A stretch of DNA of 64,000 nt from positions 1-64,000 of the forward strand of contig CAZTOW010000039.1 in the NCBI GenBank assembly GCA_964615375.1, read 5' to 3'. How positions within the stretch are numbered: the first letter of the stretch is position 1; every line of letters begins with the position of its first letter. The position numbers and the translations under genes are program-made. Shown one piece after another: positions 32,187 to 41,323 of this stretch. The notes below the pieces were generated by a model that did no database searches, had not been told where the DNA came from, and worked only from the letters and a program-made list of their open reading frames with translations. Source of the DNA: CAZKWG01 sp964615375 (lineage in GTDB: Bacteria > Myxococcota_A > UBA796 > CAZKWG01).

Positions 32187-35100
32187 TTACACGTTGCGGC
32201 GGTAGGCGCCGCCGACCTCGTAGAGGGCCTGCGTGATCTGGCCGAGGCTGGCCACGCGGACCGTCCGCATCAGCTCGTCGAAGATGTTGCCTCCAGCCAG
32301 CGCGACGTCCTTGAGGCGGCGCAGGGCGGCGGGGGCCTCGGCGGCGTGGCGGGCCTGGAAGCGCTCCAGACGGTGGATCTGGTCGTCCTTCTCGTCCGTG
32401 CTGGAGCGCCGAAGCTCGATGGGCGGGGGCTCCCAGTCCGCGCTCTGCGTGGCCGGATCGACGAAGGTGTTGATGCCGATGATGGGCAGCTCGCCCGAGT
32501 GCTTGAGGCGCTCGTAGTGCAGGCTCTCCTCCTGGATGCGCCCGCGCTGGTACTGCGTCTCCATCGCGCCCAGCACGCCGCCGCGCTCGCCGATGCGCTC
32601 GAACTCGCGCAGCACCGCCTCCTCGACCAGATCGGTGAGCTCGTCCACGATGAAGGCGCCCTGGAGCGCGTTCTCCGTCTGCAACAGCCCGAATTCCGCG
32701 TTCAGGATCTTCTGGATGGCCATGGCCCGCCGAACGCTCTCCTCGGTGGGCGTGGTGATGGCCTCGTCGTAGGCGTTGGTGTGCAGCGAGTTGCACTGGT
32801 CGTAGAGGGCCAGCAGGGCCTGCAGCGTGGTGCGGATGTCGTTGAACTGGATCTCGCGGGCGTGCAGGGAGCGGCCAGAGGTCTGGATGTGGTACTTGAG
32901 CTGCTGGCTGCGCGCCGATCCCCCGTAGAGTCGGGCCATGGCGACCGCCCAGACGCGCCTCGCGACGCGGCCGATGACGGTGTACTCGGGGTCCATGCCG
33001 TTGGAGAAGAAGAAGCTCAGGTTCGGGGCGAAGGCGTCCACCGGCATCCCGCGGGCCCGGTAGTACTCGACGAGCGTGAAGCCGTTGGCGAGCGTGAACG
33101 CGAGCTGGGAGATGGGGTTCGCCCCGGCCTCGGCGATGTGGTAGCCGCTGATCGAGACGGAGTAGTAGTTCCTTACTTTGTGCTCGATGAACCAGCTCTG
33201 GATGTCGCCCATCATCTTCAGCGCGAAGTCCACCGAGAAGATGCAGGTGTTCTGGGCCTGATCCTCCTTGAGGATGTCCGCCTGCACGGTGCCACGGACC
33301 ACGCTGAGGGCGTTCGCGGAGAGATCGGCGTCCTCCGCCGGGGACGGGTCGCGCCCGTGCTTCTCGCGGAAGGCGTCGCGCTGCTGCTCGATGGCGGTGT
33401 TGAAGAACATCGCCAGGAGGATGGGCGCCGGGCCGTTGATGGTCATGGAGACCGAGGTGGTGGGCGCGCAGAGGTCGAAGCCGCCGTAGAGCACGCGCAT
33501 GTCGTCGAGGGTGGCGATGCTGACGCCGCTCTCGCCGATCTTGCCGTAGATGTCCGGGCGCCGGGCCGGGTCCTCGCCGTAGAGGGTCACGGAGTCGAAG
33601 GCGGTGGACAGGCGGTGGGCGGGCTCGCCCTTGCAGAGGAAGTGGAAGCGGGCGTTGGTGCGCGCGGGGCCGCCCTCCCCGGCGAACATGCGCTTGGGCT
33701 CCTCGGCGCGGCGCTTGAGCGGGAAGACGCCGGCGGTGTAGGGGAACTCGCCGGGGACGTTCTCCAGCAGGCTCCAGCGCACGCGGTCGCCGTGGTCGCG
33801 GAAGCGGGGCACGGCCACGCGGGGCAGGGTGAGGCCGCTCAGGCTCTCGAAGACCAGCGGCTGGCGGATCTCCTGGCCGCGCACGCCGTAGCGGAGCTCG
33901 CGCTCCTTGTAGCGGGCGATCTTGGCGTCCCAGCCGCTGAGGATCTGGCGGACCTCGGGCGCGAGCCGGTCCTCGAGGTGGCTGGCGCGGGCCTCGAGCG
34001 CGTGGCGGGTCGCGGCGTGGTCGGGGCCCTCGAGCTCGTGGGCGGCGGTGAGCAGGGCCTGGCGGCGGTGGGCGAGCCCGCTCTGCTCGCCGGCCCAGGT
34101 GTGGTGGCCGCGCACGGTGTCGGCGATCTCGTTGAGGTAGCGCACGCGGTTGGGCGGGATGAGGCGCTGGCGCGGCGGGCTGGTGCGGGTCCCGGGGTCG
34201 CGGAGCCGGCTCGGCCAGGGGCGCCCGGTGCGGTGGGCCAGCAGCCCCAGCAGGCCGAGGTAGGCGGCGTCCACGCCGGGGTCGGCGAACTGCGAGGCGA
34301 TGGTGCCGTAGACGGGCAGATCCTCGTCCTTCGCCTCCCAGCGCTTCTGGTTGCGCCGCACCTGCTTGCGCACGTCCCGGAGCGCGTCCTCGGCCCCGCG
34401 GCGGTCGAACTTGTTGACCACCACGAGGTCGGCGAAGTCGAGCATGTCGATCTTCTCGAGCTGCGAGGGGGCGCCGAACTCCGGGGTCATCACGTAGAGG
34501 CCGAGATCGGCCACCTCCATGACGCCCGAGTCCCCCTGGCCGATCCCCGAGGTCTCCACGAAGACGAGGCCGAAGCCGGCCGCCCGGCAGAGCGCGATGG
34601 CGCCGCTCAGCGCGCCCGAGAGCTCGGAGCTCGACTCGCGCGTGGCCAGCGAGCGCATGAAGACCTGGGAATTCCCGATGGCGTTCATGCGGATGCGGTC
34701 GCCCAGCAGGGCCCCGCCGGTGCGCCGCCGCGTGGGGTCCACGCTCAGCACGGCGACGCGCAGCGCGGGTTGATCCTCGCGCAGGCGCCGCACGAGCTCG
34801 TCGGTGAAGCTGGACTTGCCCGCCCCGCCGGTGCCCGTGATGCCGACCACGGGGGCGGCGTCCTCAGCGGCGGGCGCGGCGATGAGCGCGCGCAGCTCCT
34901 CGGGCAGGAGCGCGGGGTCGTCCACGGCGCGCTCGACCAGCGTGATCGCGCGGGCCAGCGCGGTCGTCTCCCCGGCCTGCAGGCGGGCGAGGCTGGCAAC
35001 GGCGGCGCCCTGCTCGTCGAGCAGGTCCGTGTCGGCCTGCTCCAGCAGGTCGTTGATCATGCCCTGGAGCCCGAGGCGGCGGCCGTCCTCCGGCGAGTAG

Positions 35101-35459
35101 ATCCGGGCGATGCCGTAGGCGTGCAGCGCGCGGATCTCCTCGGGGACGATGACCCCGCCGCCGCCCCCGAAGATGCGGATGTGCCCGCCGCCCATCTGGC
35201 GCAGCAGATCGGCCAGGTAGCGGAAGAACTCGTTGTGCCCGCCCTGGTAGGAGCTGATGGCGACCGCGTTGGCGTCCTCCTCGACCGCGGCCTTGGCGAT
35301 GTCGGCGACGCTGCGGTTGTGGCCGAGGTGGATGACCTCGGCGCCGCTGTCCTGGAGGATGCGGCGCATGACGTTGATGGAGGCGTCATGCCCGTCGAAG
35401 AGGGCGGCGGCGGTGACGACGCGGAGCTTGTGCCGGGGGTGGTAGGCGAGCTGGTTCAT
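32187..35459 (-). CDS. icmF: Fused isobutyryl-CoA mutase
   Basis: A 1090-residue protein with the IcmF three-part layout. Residues 1-140 bind adenosylcobalamin: FDGHDASINVMRRIL with the His ligand and LGHNRSVADI. About 190-400 is a MeaI-type chaperone GTPase: GITGTGGAGKSSFTDEL (P-loop), VDPTRRRTGGALLGDRIRMN, VVVNKFDRRG. From about 560 to the end is the mutase barrel: YTAGVFPLKRR, TLYGEDPARRPDIYGKIGES, GVSIATLDDMRVLYGGFDLC, AEAGANPISQLAFTLANGF. It interconverts isobutyryl-CoA and n-butyryl-CoA using radical chemistry. Overlaps the next gene by 4 bases. The N-terminal D-x-H-x2-S in place of D-x-H-x2-G is usual for IcmF. Confidence 0.93.
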   Translation of the reverse strand: MNQLAYHPRHKLRVVTAAALFDGHDASINVMRRILQDSGAEVIHLGHNRSVADIAKAAVEEDANAVAISSYQGGHNEFFRYLADLLRQMGGGHIRIFGGGGGVIVPEEIRALHAYGIARIYSPEDGRRLGLQGMINDLLEQADTDLLDEQGAAVASLARLQAGETTALARAITLVERAVDDPALLPEELRALIAAPAAEDAAPVVGITGTGGAGKSSFTDELVRRLREDQPALRVAVLSVDPTRRRTGGALLGDRIRMNAIGNSQVFMRSLATRESSSELSGALSGAIALCRAAGFGLVFVETSGIGQGDSGVMEVADLGLYVMTPEFGAPSQLEKIDMLDFADLVVVNKFDRRGAEDALRDVRKQVRRNQKRWEAKDEDLPVYGTIASQFADPGVDAAYLGLLGLLAHRTGRPWPSRLRDPGTRTSPPRQRLIPPNRVRYLNEIADTVRGHHTWAGEQSGLAHRRQALLTAAHELEGPDHAATRHALEARASHLEDRLAPEVRQILSGWDAKIARYKERELRYGVRGQEIRQPLVFESLSGLTLPRVAVPRFRDHGDRVRWSLLENVPGEFPYTAGVFPLKRRAEEPKRMFAGEGGPARTNARFHFLCKGEPAHRLSTAFDSVTLYGEDPARRPDIYGKIGESGVSIATLDDMRVLYGGFDLCAPTTSVSMTINGPAPILLAMFFNTAIEQQRDAFREKHGRDPSPAEDADLSANALSVVRGTVQADILKEDQAQNTCIFSVDFALKMMGDIQSWFIEHKVRNYYSVSISGYHIAEAGANPISQLAFTLANGFTLVEYYRARGMPVDAFAPNLSFFFSNGMDPEYTVIGRVARRVWAVAMARLYGGSARSQQLKYHIQTSGRSLHAREIQFNDIRTTLQALLALYDQCNSLHTNAYDEAITTPTEESVRRAMAIQKILNAEFGLLQTENALQGAFIVDELTDLVEEAVLREFERIGERGGVLGAMETQYQRGRIQEESLHYERLKHSGELPIIGINTFVDPATQSADWEPPPIELRRSSTDEKDDQIHRLERFQARHAAEAPAALRRLKDVALAGGNIFDELMRTVRVASLGQITQALYEVGGAYRRNV

Positions 35460-36124
35460 GCCCCGGAGCTTATCCCGCCCGGGGCCTCAGCGCCGAAGCC
35501 GATGGCCTGGAGGCGTTTCGCCAGCATGGACGGGAATTTCTTGTGCCACACGGCGTTGGCGGGCGAGGGGTGGGGGAGGGGATGGAGCACCAGCCGGCGC
35601 GGCCAGTCCACGGTCAGGCTGGCCTCGTAGCGGTCCTCCCGCGCCCAGAAGGCCTGGGCCGGCGCGCCGAACCAGAGGAAGGCCTCCGTGCCCAGCGTGA
35701 TGACGTGCTCGCCGGTCCAGACCTCGGCGAGCACGCTCGCCATGATCGGCCGGAAGCGCTCGACCACGCGCGGGCTCCACACGCGGTTGCCGTCCGGCTT
35801 GTAGGGGACGCGGTTGCAGAGGAAGACGTGGCGCGCGGCGGTGCGGCGCTCCTCGAAGTCCACGGGTGTCCGGCCGTGGACCGCGCGGAAGACGGCTTCG
35901 CGCACCAGGCGCCCGGAGGGGCCGATGAGGGGCTCGTGGTAGCGGATCTCCTCGCGCCCGGGGTCGCGGCCGAAGAAGGCGAGGGGGGCCTCTGGCTCGC
36001 CGCCCCACAGCAGGGGGCTCAGAGGGTCCCGCGCGGCCTCTTCATAGGTAGGTAAGTCGATGGCCAGCTTTTCGTCGATCGCCGCATCTCTGGCGGCGTG
36101 CTCCAGGGCAGACTTTGAGCGCAT
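35456..36124 (-). CDS. Uracil-DNA glycosylase superfamily protein
   Basis: A 222-residue protein. FFGRDPGREEIRYHEPLIGP gives the G-x-D-P-G-x-x-E type motif, followed by SGRLVREAV and FLCNRVPYKPDGNRV. The second catalytic block is LVLHPLPHPSPANAVWHKKF. It resembles UDG-family proteins acting on uracil or other damaged bases, close in length to family 4/5-type enzymes but without four obvious Fe-S cysteines. It overlaps icmF by 4 bases and is divergent from the flavin reductase gene; no functional link to icmF is evident. Confidence 0.75.
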   Translation of the reverse strand: MRSKSALEHAARDAAIDEKLAIDLPTYEEAARDPLSPLLWGGEPEAPLAFFGRDPGREEIRYHEPLIGPSGRLVREAVFRAVHGRTPVDFEERRTAARHVFLCNRVPYKPDGNRVWSPRVVERFRPIMASVLAEVWTGEHVITLGTEAFLWFGAPAQAFWAREDRYEASLTVDWPRRLVLHPLPHPSPANAVWHKKFPSMLAKRLQAIGFGAEAPGGISSGA

Positions 36125-36168
36125 CGGTTATGAATATCGCGCTTTTTGGCCTCGGAGGACGGAGAGCC

Positions 36169-36672
36169 ATGGCGGTCACCGCGGAAGAGTTCAAGGCTGC
36201 ACTTCGGCGCTGGGCATCGGGCGTCACCGTGTTGACGGCGCGGGCAGGCGGGGCGGACCTCGGAATGACCGCCAGCAGCTTCAGCTCGCTGTCGCTGAGC
36301 CCGCCTCAGGTGCTGGTGTGCGTGGCGAAGTCGGCCGCCATCCACGCGGCCGTGGTGGAGGCGGGCGGATTCGGGATCACCATCCTGGCCGAAGACCAGA
36401 TGGAGATCAGCAACCGCTTCGCCGGGCGCTTCCCCAAGGACCAGGATCGCTTCGCCGATCTGAGCTTCACGCGCGGCGCGCGCTCCGGGGCGCCCCTGCT
36501 GGCGGGCGGGCTCGCGCGGATGGACTGCGCGCTCGCGCACGCCCTCGACGGCGGCGACCACAGCATCTTCGTGGGCGAGGTCCAGGCGGCGGAAGTCAGC
36601 GATGAGCGTGAGCCTCAGGCCGCGCTCCTCTACGCCGCGGGGCGCTATCGGAAGGTGGGCGATGCGATCTGA
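36169..36672 (+). CDS. Flavin reductase-like FMN-binding protein
   Basis: A 167-residue protein. The start at 36169 is supported by GGAGGACGGAGAG upstream. EFKAALRRWASGVTVLTARA is the first family block; DLGMTASSFSSLSLSPPQVL binds FMN through the T-A-S-S-F-S-S-L-S element, and ISNRFAGRFPKDQDRFADL follows. The last part, HSIFVGEVQAAEV and ALLYAAGRYRKVG, matches HpaC/flavin:NAD(P)H oxidoreductases that feed reduced FMN to monooxygenases. No monooxygenase is adjacent. Confidence 0.85.
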   Translation: MAVTAEEFKAALRRWASGVTVLTARAGGADLGMTASSFSSLSLSPPQVLVCVAKSAAIHAAVVEAGGFGITILAEDQMEISNRFAGRFPKDQDRFADLSFTRGARSGAPLLAGGLARMDCALAHALDGGDHSIFVGEVQAAEVSDEREPQAALLYAAGRYRKVGDAI

Positions 36673-36751
36673 GCGTTCCTCTGGTAATGTTCTCCATCCC
36701 CCCAAGGGGCGCGGGCTGGCTCGCGCTCGGGTTCCAGGGCGGAGGTAGCGG

Positions 36752-37498
36752 ATGCCCCAACGGCATGTCGTGGTGACCGGCGGCGGGCGCGGTATTGGCG
36801 CGGCGACGGCGCGGCGCTTCAAGGAGCTCGGTGATCGCGTGACGGTCATGGGGCGCTCCCGCAACGAGATCGAGCGGCTGGCCGACGAGATCGGCGCTTA
36901 CTCCGTGCGAACCGACGTGAGCGACCCCGCGAGCGTCGAGGCCGCCTTCATGGCCGCGGGGCCGGTGGACATCCTGGTCAACAACGCGGGCATCGTGCGG
37001 ACCAGCCTGCTGATGAAGACCGACGTGCGGGTCTGGGAGGAGCACCTCAAGGTCAACCTGACCGGCGCCTTCCTCTGCTCCCTGAAGGTGCTGCCCGGGA
37101 TGATCTCGCGCGGGCGCGGCGTCATCGTGAACGTGGCGGGCATCGCGGGGCTCCAGGGCGTGCCCTACCTCGGGGCGTACACGGCCAGCAAGCACGGGCT
37201 CATCGGCCTCACCCGCGCGCTCTCGGCGGAGATCGGCGACCAGGGCGTCAACGTCAACGCGGTCTGCCCGACCTTCGTGGACACGCCGGTCCTGAACAGC
37301 GCCGCCGCCGCCATCGCCGAGAAGGCGGGGCGGACGACCGAGGAGATCCTGGCCACGCTCAAGGAGCGCAGCCCGCAGAACCGCCTGCTGGACCCCTCGG
37401 AGGTCGCCGACGCCATCGTCTGGCTCTCCAGCGACGACGCCATCGGGCTGAAGGGCCAGGCCCTGCTGGTGGACGGCGGCGAGCTCCGCGTCGTCTGA
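36752..37498 (+). CDS. SDR-family oxidoreductase with Gly at the catalytic Ser position
   Basis: A 248-residue short-chain dehydrogenase. TGGGRGIGAATARRF binds NAD(P); NNAG is at 77-80 and the YTASK motif is at 143-147. The catalytic Ser normally lies 13 residues before the Tyr in an N-V-A/S-S context; here Gly130 occupies it (VIVNVAGIAG, codon GGC at 37139-37141). C-terminal VNAVCPTFVDTP and LKGQALLVDGG complete the fold. Likely similar to 3-hydroxyacyl or FabG-like enzymes, but Ser loss should weaken catalysis. Stand-alone gene preceded by GGAGG. Confidence 0.85.
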   Translation: MPQRHVVVTGGGRGIGAATARRFKELGDRVTVMGRSRNEIERLADEIGAYSVRTDVSDPASVEAAFMAAGPVDILVNNAGIVRTSLLMKTDVRVWEEHLKVNLTGAFLCSLKVLPGMISRGRGVIVNVAGIAGLQGVPYLGAYTASKHGLIGLTRALSAEIGDQGVNVNAVCPTFVDTPVLNSAAAAIAEKAGRTTEEILATLKERSPQNRLLDPSEVADAIVWLSSDDAIGLKGQALLVDGGELRVV

Positions 37499-37501
37499 GG
37501 A

Positions 37502-38197
37502 TCAGGGCTCGAAGCGGTAGCCGATGCCGTGCACCGTGAGGATGTGGCGCGGATCGGCCGGGATGTCCTCGATCTTCTTGCGCAGCTTGAGGATCTGGTT
37601 GTCCACCGTGCGCGTGTTCATCGACGGCGAGTAGCCCCAGACCTTCTCCAGCAGCTCCTCGCGGGTCACGTCGCGCCCGCGGCTGGCGATGAGGTAGCCC
37701 AGCACGCCCGCCTCGTGGGTGGTGAGCCGGTGCTCCTCTTTGCCGCGCTGCAGCACGCGGCGGCGCAGGTCCACCTCCACCTCGCCGAAGCGGTAGACGT
37801 CGGGCATGCGCAGGTCGGGCAGGCGGTCGCGCAGGCGGGCCTTCACCCGGGCCAGCAGCTCGCGGAGCGAGAACGGCTTGGTGACGTAGTCGTCGGCCCC
37901 GCGCTCGAGCCCGTCCACCCGGTCCGCCTCCGCCGCCTTGGCGGTGAGCAGGATGACGGGGATCTCCGGGTTCGAGTCCTTCAGCCGCGCCAGCACGCCG
38001 AGCCCGTCCATCCCGGGGAGCATCACGTCCAGCAGCAGCAGGTCGGGCGGATCCTCGGCGACGGCCTCCAGCGCGAGCTCTCCGCGGTCGAAGTGGCGCA
38101 CCCGGTAGGAGGCGTGCTCCAGCGCGGTCACCAGCCCGAGCGCGATGGTCTCGTCGTCCTCGACGACGAAGACGCTCGCCAGGAACCCCTCAGTCAT
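37502..38197 (-). CDS. OmpR/PhoB-family response regulator
   Basis: A 231-residue protein. The receiver has the acidic pair VVEDDE, the phosphoacceptor Asp57 in DLLLLDVMLPGMDG, and the Lys of ADDYVTKPFSLRELLARV. The DNA-binding winged helix includes RRVLQRGKEEHRLTTHEAGV, EELLEKVWGYSPSMNTRTVD and ILTVHGIGYRFEP. The ATG at 38197 overlaps the histidine kinase stop by 1 base (ATGA-type overlap), so it is the kinase's partner. Confidence 0.92.
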   Translation of the reverse strand: MTEGFLASVFVVEDDETIALGLVTALEHASYRVRHFDRGELALEAVAEDPPDLLLLDVMLPGMDGLGVLARLKDSNPEIPVILLTAKAAEADRVDGLERGADDYVTKPFSLRELLARVKARLRDRLPDLRMPDVYRFGEVEVDLRRRVLQRGKEEHRLTTHEAGVLGYLIASRGRDVTREELLEKVWGYSPSMNTRTVDNQILKLRKKIEDIPADPRHILTVHGIGYRFEP

Positions 38198-40173
38198 CAC
38201 GCCCTCCTCAGCTTCAGGATGAAGCGGGCGCCGCCCTGGACGCCCTCCCGACACTCTACCGTGCCGCCGTGCGCGCGGGCAGTCTCGGCGACGAAGGCGA
38301 GGCCGAGCCCGTGCCCGCCGGCCTTGCCCCGATCGGGGCCCTCCACGCGGACGAAGGGCTCGAAGATCGCCTTGCGGCGCGCGGGGGGCACGCCGAGCCC
38401 GTTGTCGGTGACCTCGACGATGACCCAGCGCCCCTCGGCCCGCGTGGCCAGGCGGCACAGGCCCGGTCGGTCCTCGCGCCGGTACTTCAGCGCGTTGTCC
38501 AGCAGGTTGTTCACGGCGTCGCGCAGGAGCGCCCGGTCGGCGAGCACCGGCGGGCAGGGCCTCAGGTCCAGCTCCAGCGCGGCGCCCTGCAGCGCGAAGC
38601 GCTCTCGCCAGACCTGCGCCAGCTCCTCGGCCAGCGCCGTGATCTGCAGGGCCTCGCGCCCGTCGAGCCGCTCGTCGCGGGCCACCCGCAGCACCTCGTC
38701 GATGCGCGCGCCGAGCCGGTCCACCTCGCCGATGATGCGCCCGGCCAGGAGCTCGCGCTGCGCCGCGTCGCGGAAGGCGCCGATCTCCAGGTTCTCCGCC
38801 ATGACGCGGATGCCCGCCAGCGGGGTCTTGAGCTCGTGGGTCACCCGCGTGATGAAGTCCCGCTGCCGCTCATAGAGCTCCCGCTGCCGGCGCTCCGCCC
38901 CCGCCCGCGCGGCGATGGCCACGACGCCCAGGAGCAGGGCGACCCCGATGGGGACTAACTGAATTAGTATCTGGCTGCGGGCGGCGTGCGGCGGCGGCTG
39001 GCCGGGCACCGAGCAGAGCCCGAGCGAGATCCCCGGCATCACCAGCCCGAGCGGGGCCCGCGCCCACACCGCGCGCCCGTCCCCCGAGGTCCCCGGCGCG
39101 CAGCCGGCGGGCCCGCGCAGCACCCGACCCTGGTCGTCCAGGACGACGATCTCCCCCTCGGGTCCGGAGACGGGCACGAGGCCCAGCAGCTCGTCCAGGA
39201 GCCCGGCGGTGGCCCACTGCGCGGCGACCCCCCGCCTGCCGCCCGCGCTGATCCCGTAGACCCACAGCCAGCCCCCGTCCTGGCCCTCCTCGGAGACCAG
39301 CAGGTCCCGACCGCTCAGCGGGCGCTCGGCCACCAGCGCGCCCTCGCTGGTGGGGGTGATCTCCCGGGCGTCCTCCTCGGCCCGCGCCGTGAGCGCCATC
39401 AGCTGCGCGCGGACGGCGCGGAGCCCTTCCACGCGCCGCCGGGCCGCCGCGGTCGCCTTCGCCAGGCGCGCCACGCTCTCGTCACCCAGCAGGTCGAGAT
39501 CCCCCAGCACGGGCTGGCCGAGGAAGGGCAGGGTGTCGAGCAGCTCGGCCGTGGGCAGGGTGACGAGCTCGTCCGCCGTGCGGGCGAGGAGGCGCTGGCG
39601 CCGGGTCTGGTCTCCGAGGCGGTTGAGGGCGTCCGCGGCCAGCAGGCGTCGGCGCAGGGCGAGCCGGGCCGGCGGGGCCTCCGGGCGGGCGTCGGCCAGC
39701 GGCGAGAACAGCGCGGGCTCGGCCGTGGACAGGCGCTCCCAGGCCGCGGTCGGGCGGTCGGCCAGCAGCAGCGCCTCGGCCGCGTCCACCGCCTCGCCCA
39801 GCGCGCGGGTGAGCGCCGAGGGCGGGCCCTCCTCCTCCAGGGGAGGGTGGACCAGCCGCGGCGCCCCCGGCCCCACCGACCAGGCGTAGAGGGCGTCCAC
39901 CGCGGGTGTCGTCGCGCGAACCTGGCGTTGGAAGCGGGTCGGGTCGGTGGCCTCCACCAACACGGAGAGCCAGGCGGCGCTGCGGTCCAGCACCGAGCCC
40001 TCCCAGACGCGGATCACCGCGCGGAGCTCGTCCTCGGCGCTGTCCACGGCCTCGGCCCGGTGCGCCTCGCGCAGGTCCATCGAGAGCCGGGCGGCGTAGC
40101 CGGCCACCAGCACGAAGACGGCGCTGATGAGGGCGTAGGAGCGAGACTCCGACGAGCCCGGGAGGCCGCGCAT
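38197..40173 (-). CDS. Membrane sensor histidine kinase
   Basis: A 658-residue protein. One membrane helix near the start (YALISAVFVLVAGYAARL) and a second at about 395-418 (ILIQLVPIGVALLLGVVAIA) frame a large periplasmic sensing region of about 360 residues. The HisKA H-box is FITRVTHELKTPLAGIRVMA; ATP-binding N- and G-boxes are NNLLDNALKYR, VTDNGLGVPPARRKAIFEPF and GHGLGLAFVAETARAHGG. It phosphorylates the response regulator encoded next. It starts immediately after the FHA-GGDEF gene stop, making a three-gene signalling operon. The periplasmic domain shows no named family; ligand unknown. Confidence 0.9.
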   Translation of the reverse strand: MRGLPGSSESRSYALISAVFVLVAGYAARLSMDLREAHRAEAVDSAEDELRAVIRVWEGSVLDRSAAWLSVLVEATDPTRFQRQVRATTPAVDALYAWSVGPGAPRLVHPPLEEEGPPSALTRALGEAVDAAEALLLADRPTAAWERLSTAEPALFSPLADARPEAPPARLALRRRLLAADALNRLGDQTRRQRLLARTADELVTLPTAELLDTLPFLGQPVLGDLDLLGDESVARLAKATAAARRRVEGLRAVRAQLMALTARAEEDAREITPTSEGALVAERPLSGRDLLVSEEGQDGGWLWVYGISAGGRRGVAAQWATAGLLDELLGLVPVSGPEGEIVVLDDQGRVLRGPAGCAPGTSGDGRAVWARAPLGLVMPGISLGLCSVPGQPPPHAARSQILIQLVPIGVALLLGVVAIAARAGAERRQRELYERQRDFITRVTHELKTPLAGIRVMAENLEIGAFRDAAQRELLAGRIIGEVDRLGARIDEVLRVARDERLDGREALQITALAEELAQVWRERFALQGAALELDLRPCPPVLADRALLRDAVNNLLDNALKYRREDRPGLCRLATRAEGRWVIVEVTDNGLGVPPARRKAIFEPFVRVEGPDRGKAGGHGLGLAFVAETARAHGGTVECREGVQGGARFILKLRRA

Positions 40174-41124
40174 CTACCCGCCGAGGGCGGAGCTCCGCTG
40201 CACGCGGTTGCGGCCGGCGCGCTTCGCGTCGTAGAGCGCCTGGTCCGCGCGCTTGAGCCAGCGCTTGGGGTCCTCGTCGGCGGCGAGCTCGGCCACGCCG
40301 AAGCTGGCGGTCACCCGGAGGCCGGGCGCGGTGCGATCCCAGTCGTGGCTGGCGATGGCGCGCCGGATGCGCTCGGAGACGTCCAGCGCGCCCTTCTCGG
40401 TGCTCCCCGGCAGGAAGACCACGATCTCCTCGCCGCCGTAGCGCACCGCCGGGTCGTTGTCGCGGATGCTCAGCATCAGCAGGCGGGCGATGGTGACCAG
40501 GACCTCGTCGCCCACCTGGTGGCCGAAGCGGTCGTTGATCTCCTTGAAGCGGTCGATGTCCACGAACGCGCAGGAGAGCGGGAAGTTCCCGCGCACGCAG
40601 CGGTCCACCAGCTGCGGCAGCTCCTCGTCGAGGAAGGCGCGCGTCAACAGCCGGGTGAGCGCGTCGCGGTTGGACGCCTCCAGGCGCTGCACGACCCGGC
40701 TCAGGTGCCCCAGCTCGTCGAGGGTCAGCAGGTCCAGGCGCAGGGAGACGCCGCCCACCTCCAGGTGGTCGCCCGGCCGCAGCAGGGTGCGGGTCACGGG
40801 CTTGGCGTTCACCGAGGTCCCGTTCGTGGACTGGAGGTCCTCGACCATGATCGTGCCGGTCTCGTCGGTCAGCACGCGGGCGTGCCGCTTGCTGACGGTG
40901 ACGTCGCTCAGCCGCAGCTCGGCGGTCTCGTCGCGCCCGATGACGATCTGGTCCTCGTGCGCCAGCGTCGCGTACTTGAGCATGTCGCGCCCGGCGACGA
41001 CGCGAAGCGTAGGAATCGTGGGCCCTTTGGAAGGGATGCGCTGGGTCCGGGAGATCTTGACCGTGACCTCGCCGGCGACCTCGAGGTCCGGCATGTCACC
41101 GCGAAACCGATCATCCGTGGGCAA
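40174..41124 (-). CDS. FHA-GGDEF protein, diguanylate cyclase
   Basis: A 316-residue protein. Residues about 55-130 form an FHA domain (VIGRDETAELRLSDVTVSKR, HARVLTDE, LQSTNGTSVN) that binds phosphothreonine peptides. The GGDEF domain follows: DALTRLLTRAFLDEELPQL, CAFVDIDRFKEINDRFGHQV, then AVRYGGEEIVVFLPG with an RDND inhibitory site 5 residues before the GGEE active loop. It makes cyclic di-GMP, with product inhibition expected. It links Ser/Thr kinase signalling (via FHA) to c-di-GMP and precedes the two-component pair in one operon. Confidence 0.92.
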   Translation of the reverse strand: MPTDDRFRGDMPDLEVAGEVTVKISRTQRIPSKGPTIPTLRVVAGRDMLKYATLAHEDQIVIGRDETAELRLSDVTVSKRHARVLTDETGTIMVEDLQSTNGTSVNAKPVTRTLLRPGDHLEVGGVSLRLDLLTLDELGHLSRVVQRLEASNRDALTRLLTRAFLDEELPQLVDRCVRGNFPLSCAFVDIDRFKEINDRFGHQVGDEVLVTIARLLMLSIRDNDPAVRYGGEEIVVFLPGSTEKGALDVSERIRRAIASHDWDRTAPGLRVTASFGVAELAADEDPKRWLKRADQALYDAKRAGRNRVQRSSALGG

Positions 41125-41182
41125 GGGGAGCGCTCCTCGACCTTTGGCCAGCGATGGCCGAACCAGAAATACCCAGCAGAAG

Positions 41183-41200
41183 TATACGCGCAGATTACGA
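41183..41200 (+). repeat. Isolated 3'-box-like sequence of the hairpin repeat
   Basis: TATACGCG-CAGATTA at 41183 resembles the 3' box of R1 (TATACGCAGATTCAG). The sequence before it (GCGATGGCC-AAC) also resembles R1 sequence at about 1243. No 5' box lies 130 bases upstream. It is the only sign of the repeat outside the 1-3520 array and lies in the 199-base gap between the FHA-GGDEF and OmpA-family genes. Confidence 0.35.
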
Positions 41201-41323
41201 CGAGCGGGAGCGGCGCCCCCACCCGATGGCCCGAACCTGGGGGGATGCCAGCGCAGGTATAGCCTTGCTCGCCAGGATGCAAATCCTGCGCGCTTCGAGA
41301 TCGAAGGGCGCGAGGGCCGGCGC

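Noticed and set aside
32346..35630. A plus-strand frame of over 1000 codons opposite icmF
   Set aside because: Its sequence has no domain motif and mirrors icmF codon positions; icmF has full-length family homology.
41125..41323. A complete fifth copy of the paired-hairpin repeat
   Set aside because: Only a 3'-box-like stretch is visible; no 5' box at the expected distance.
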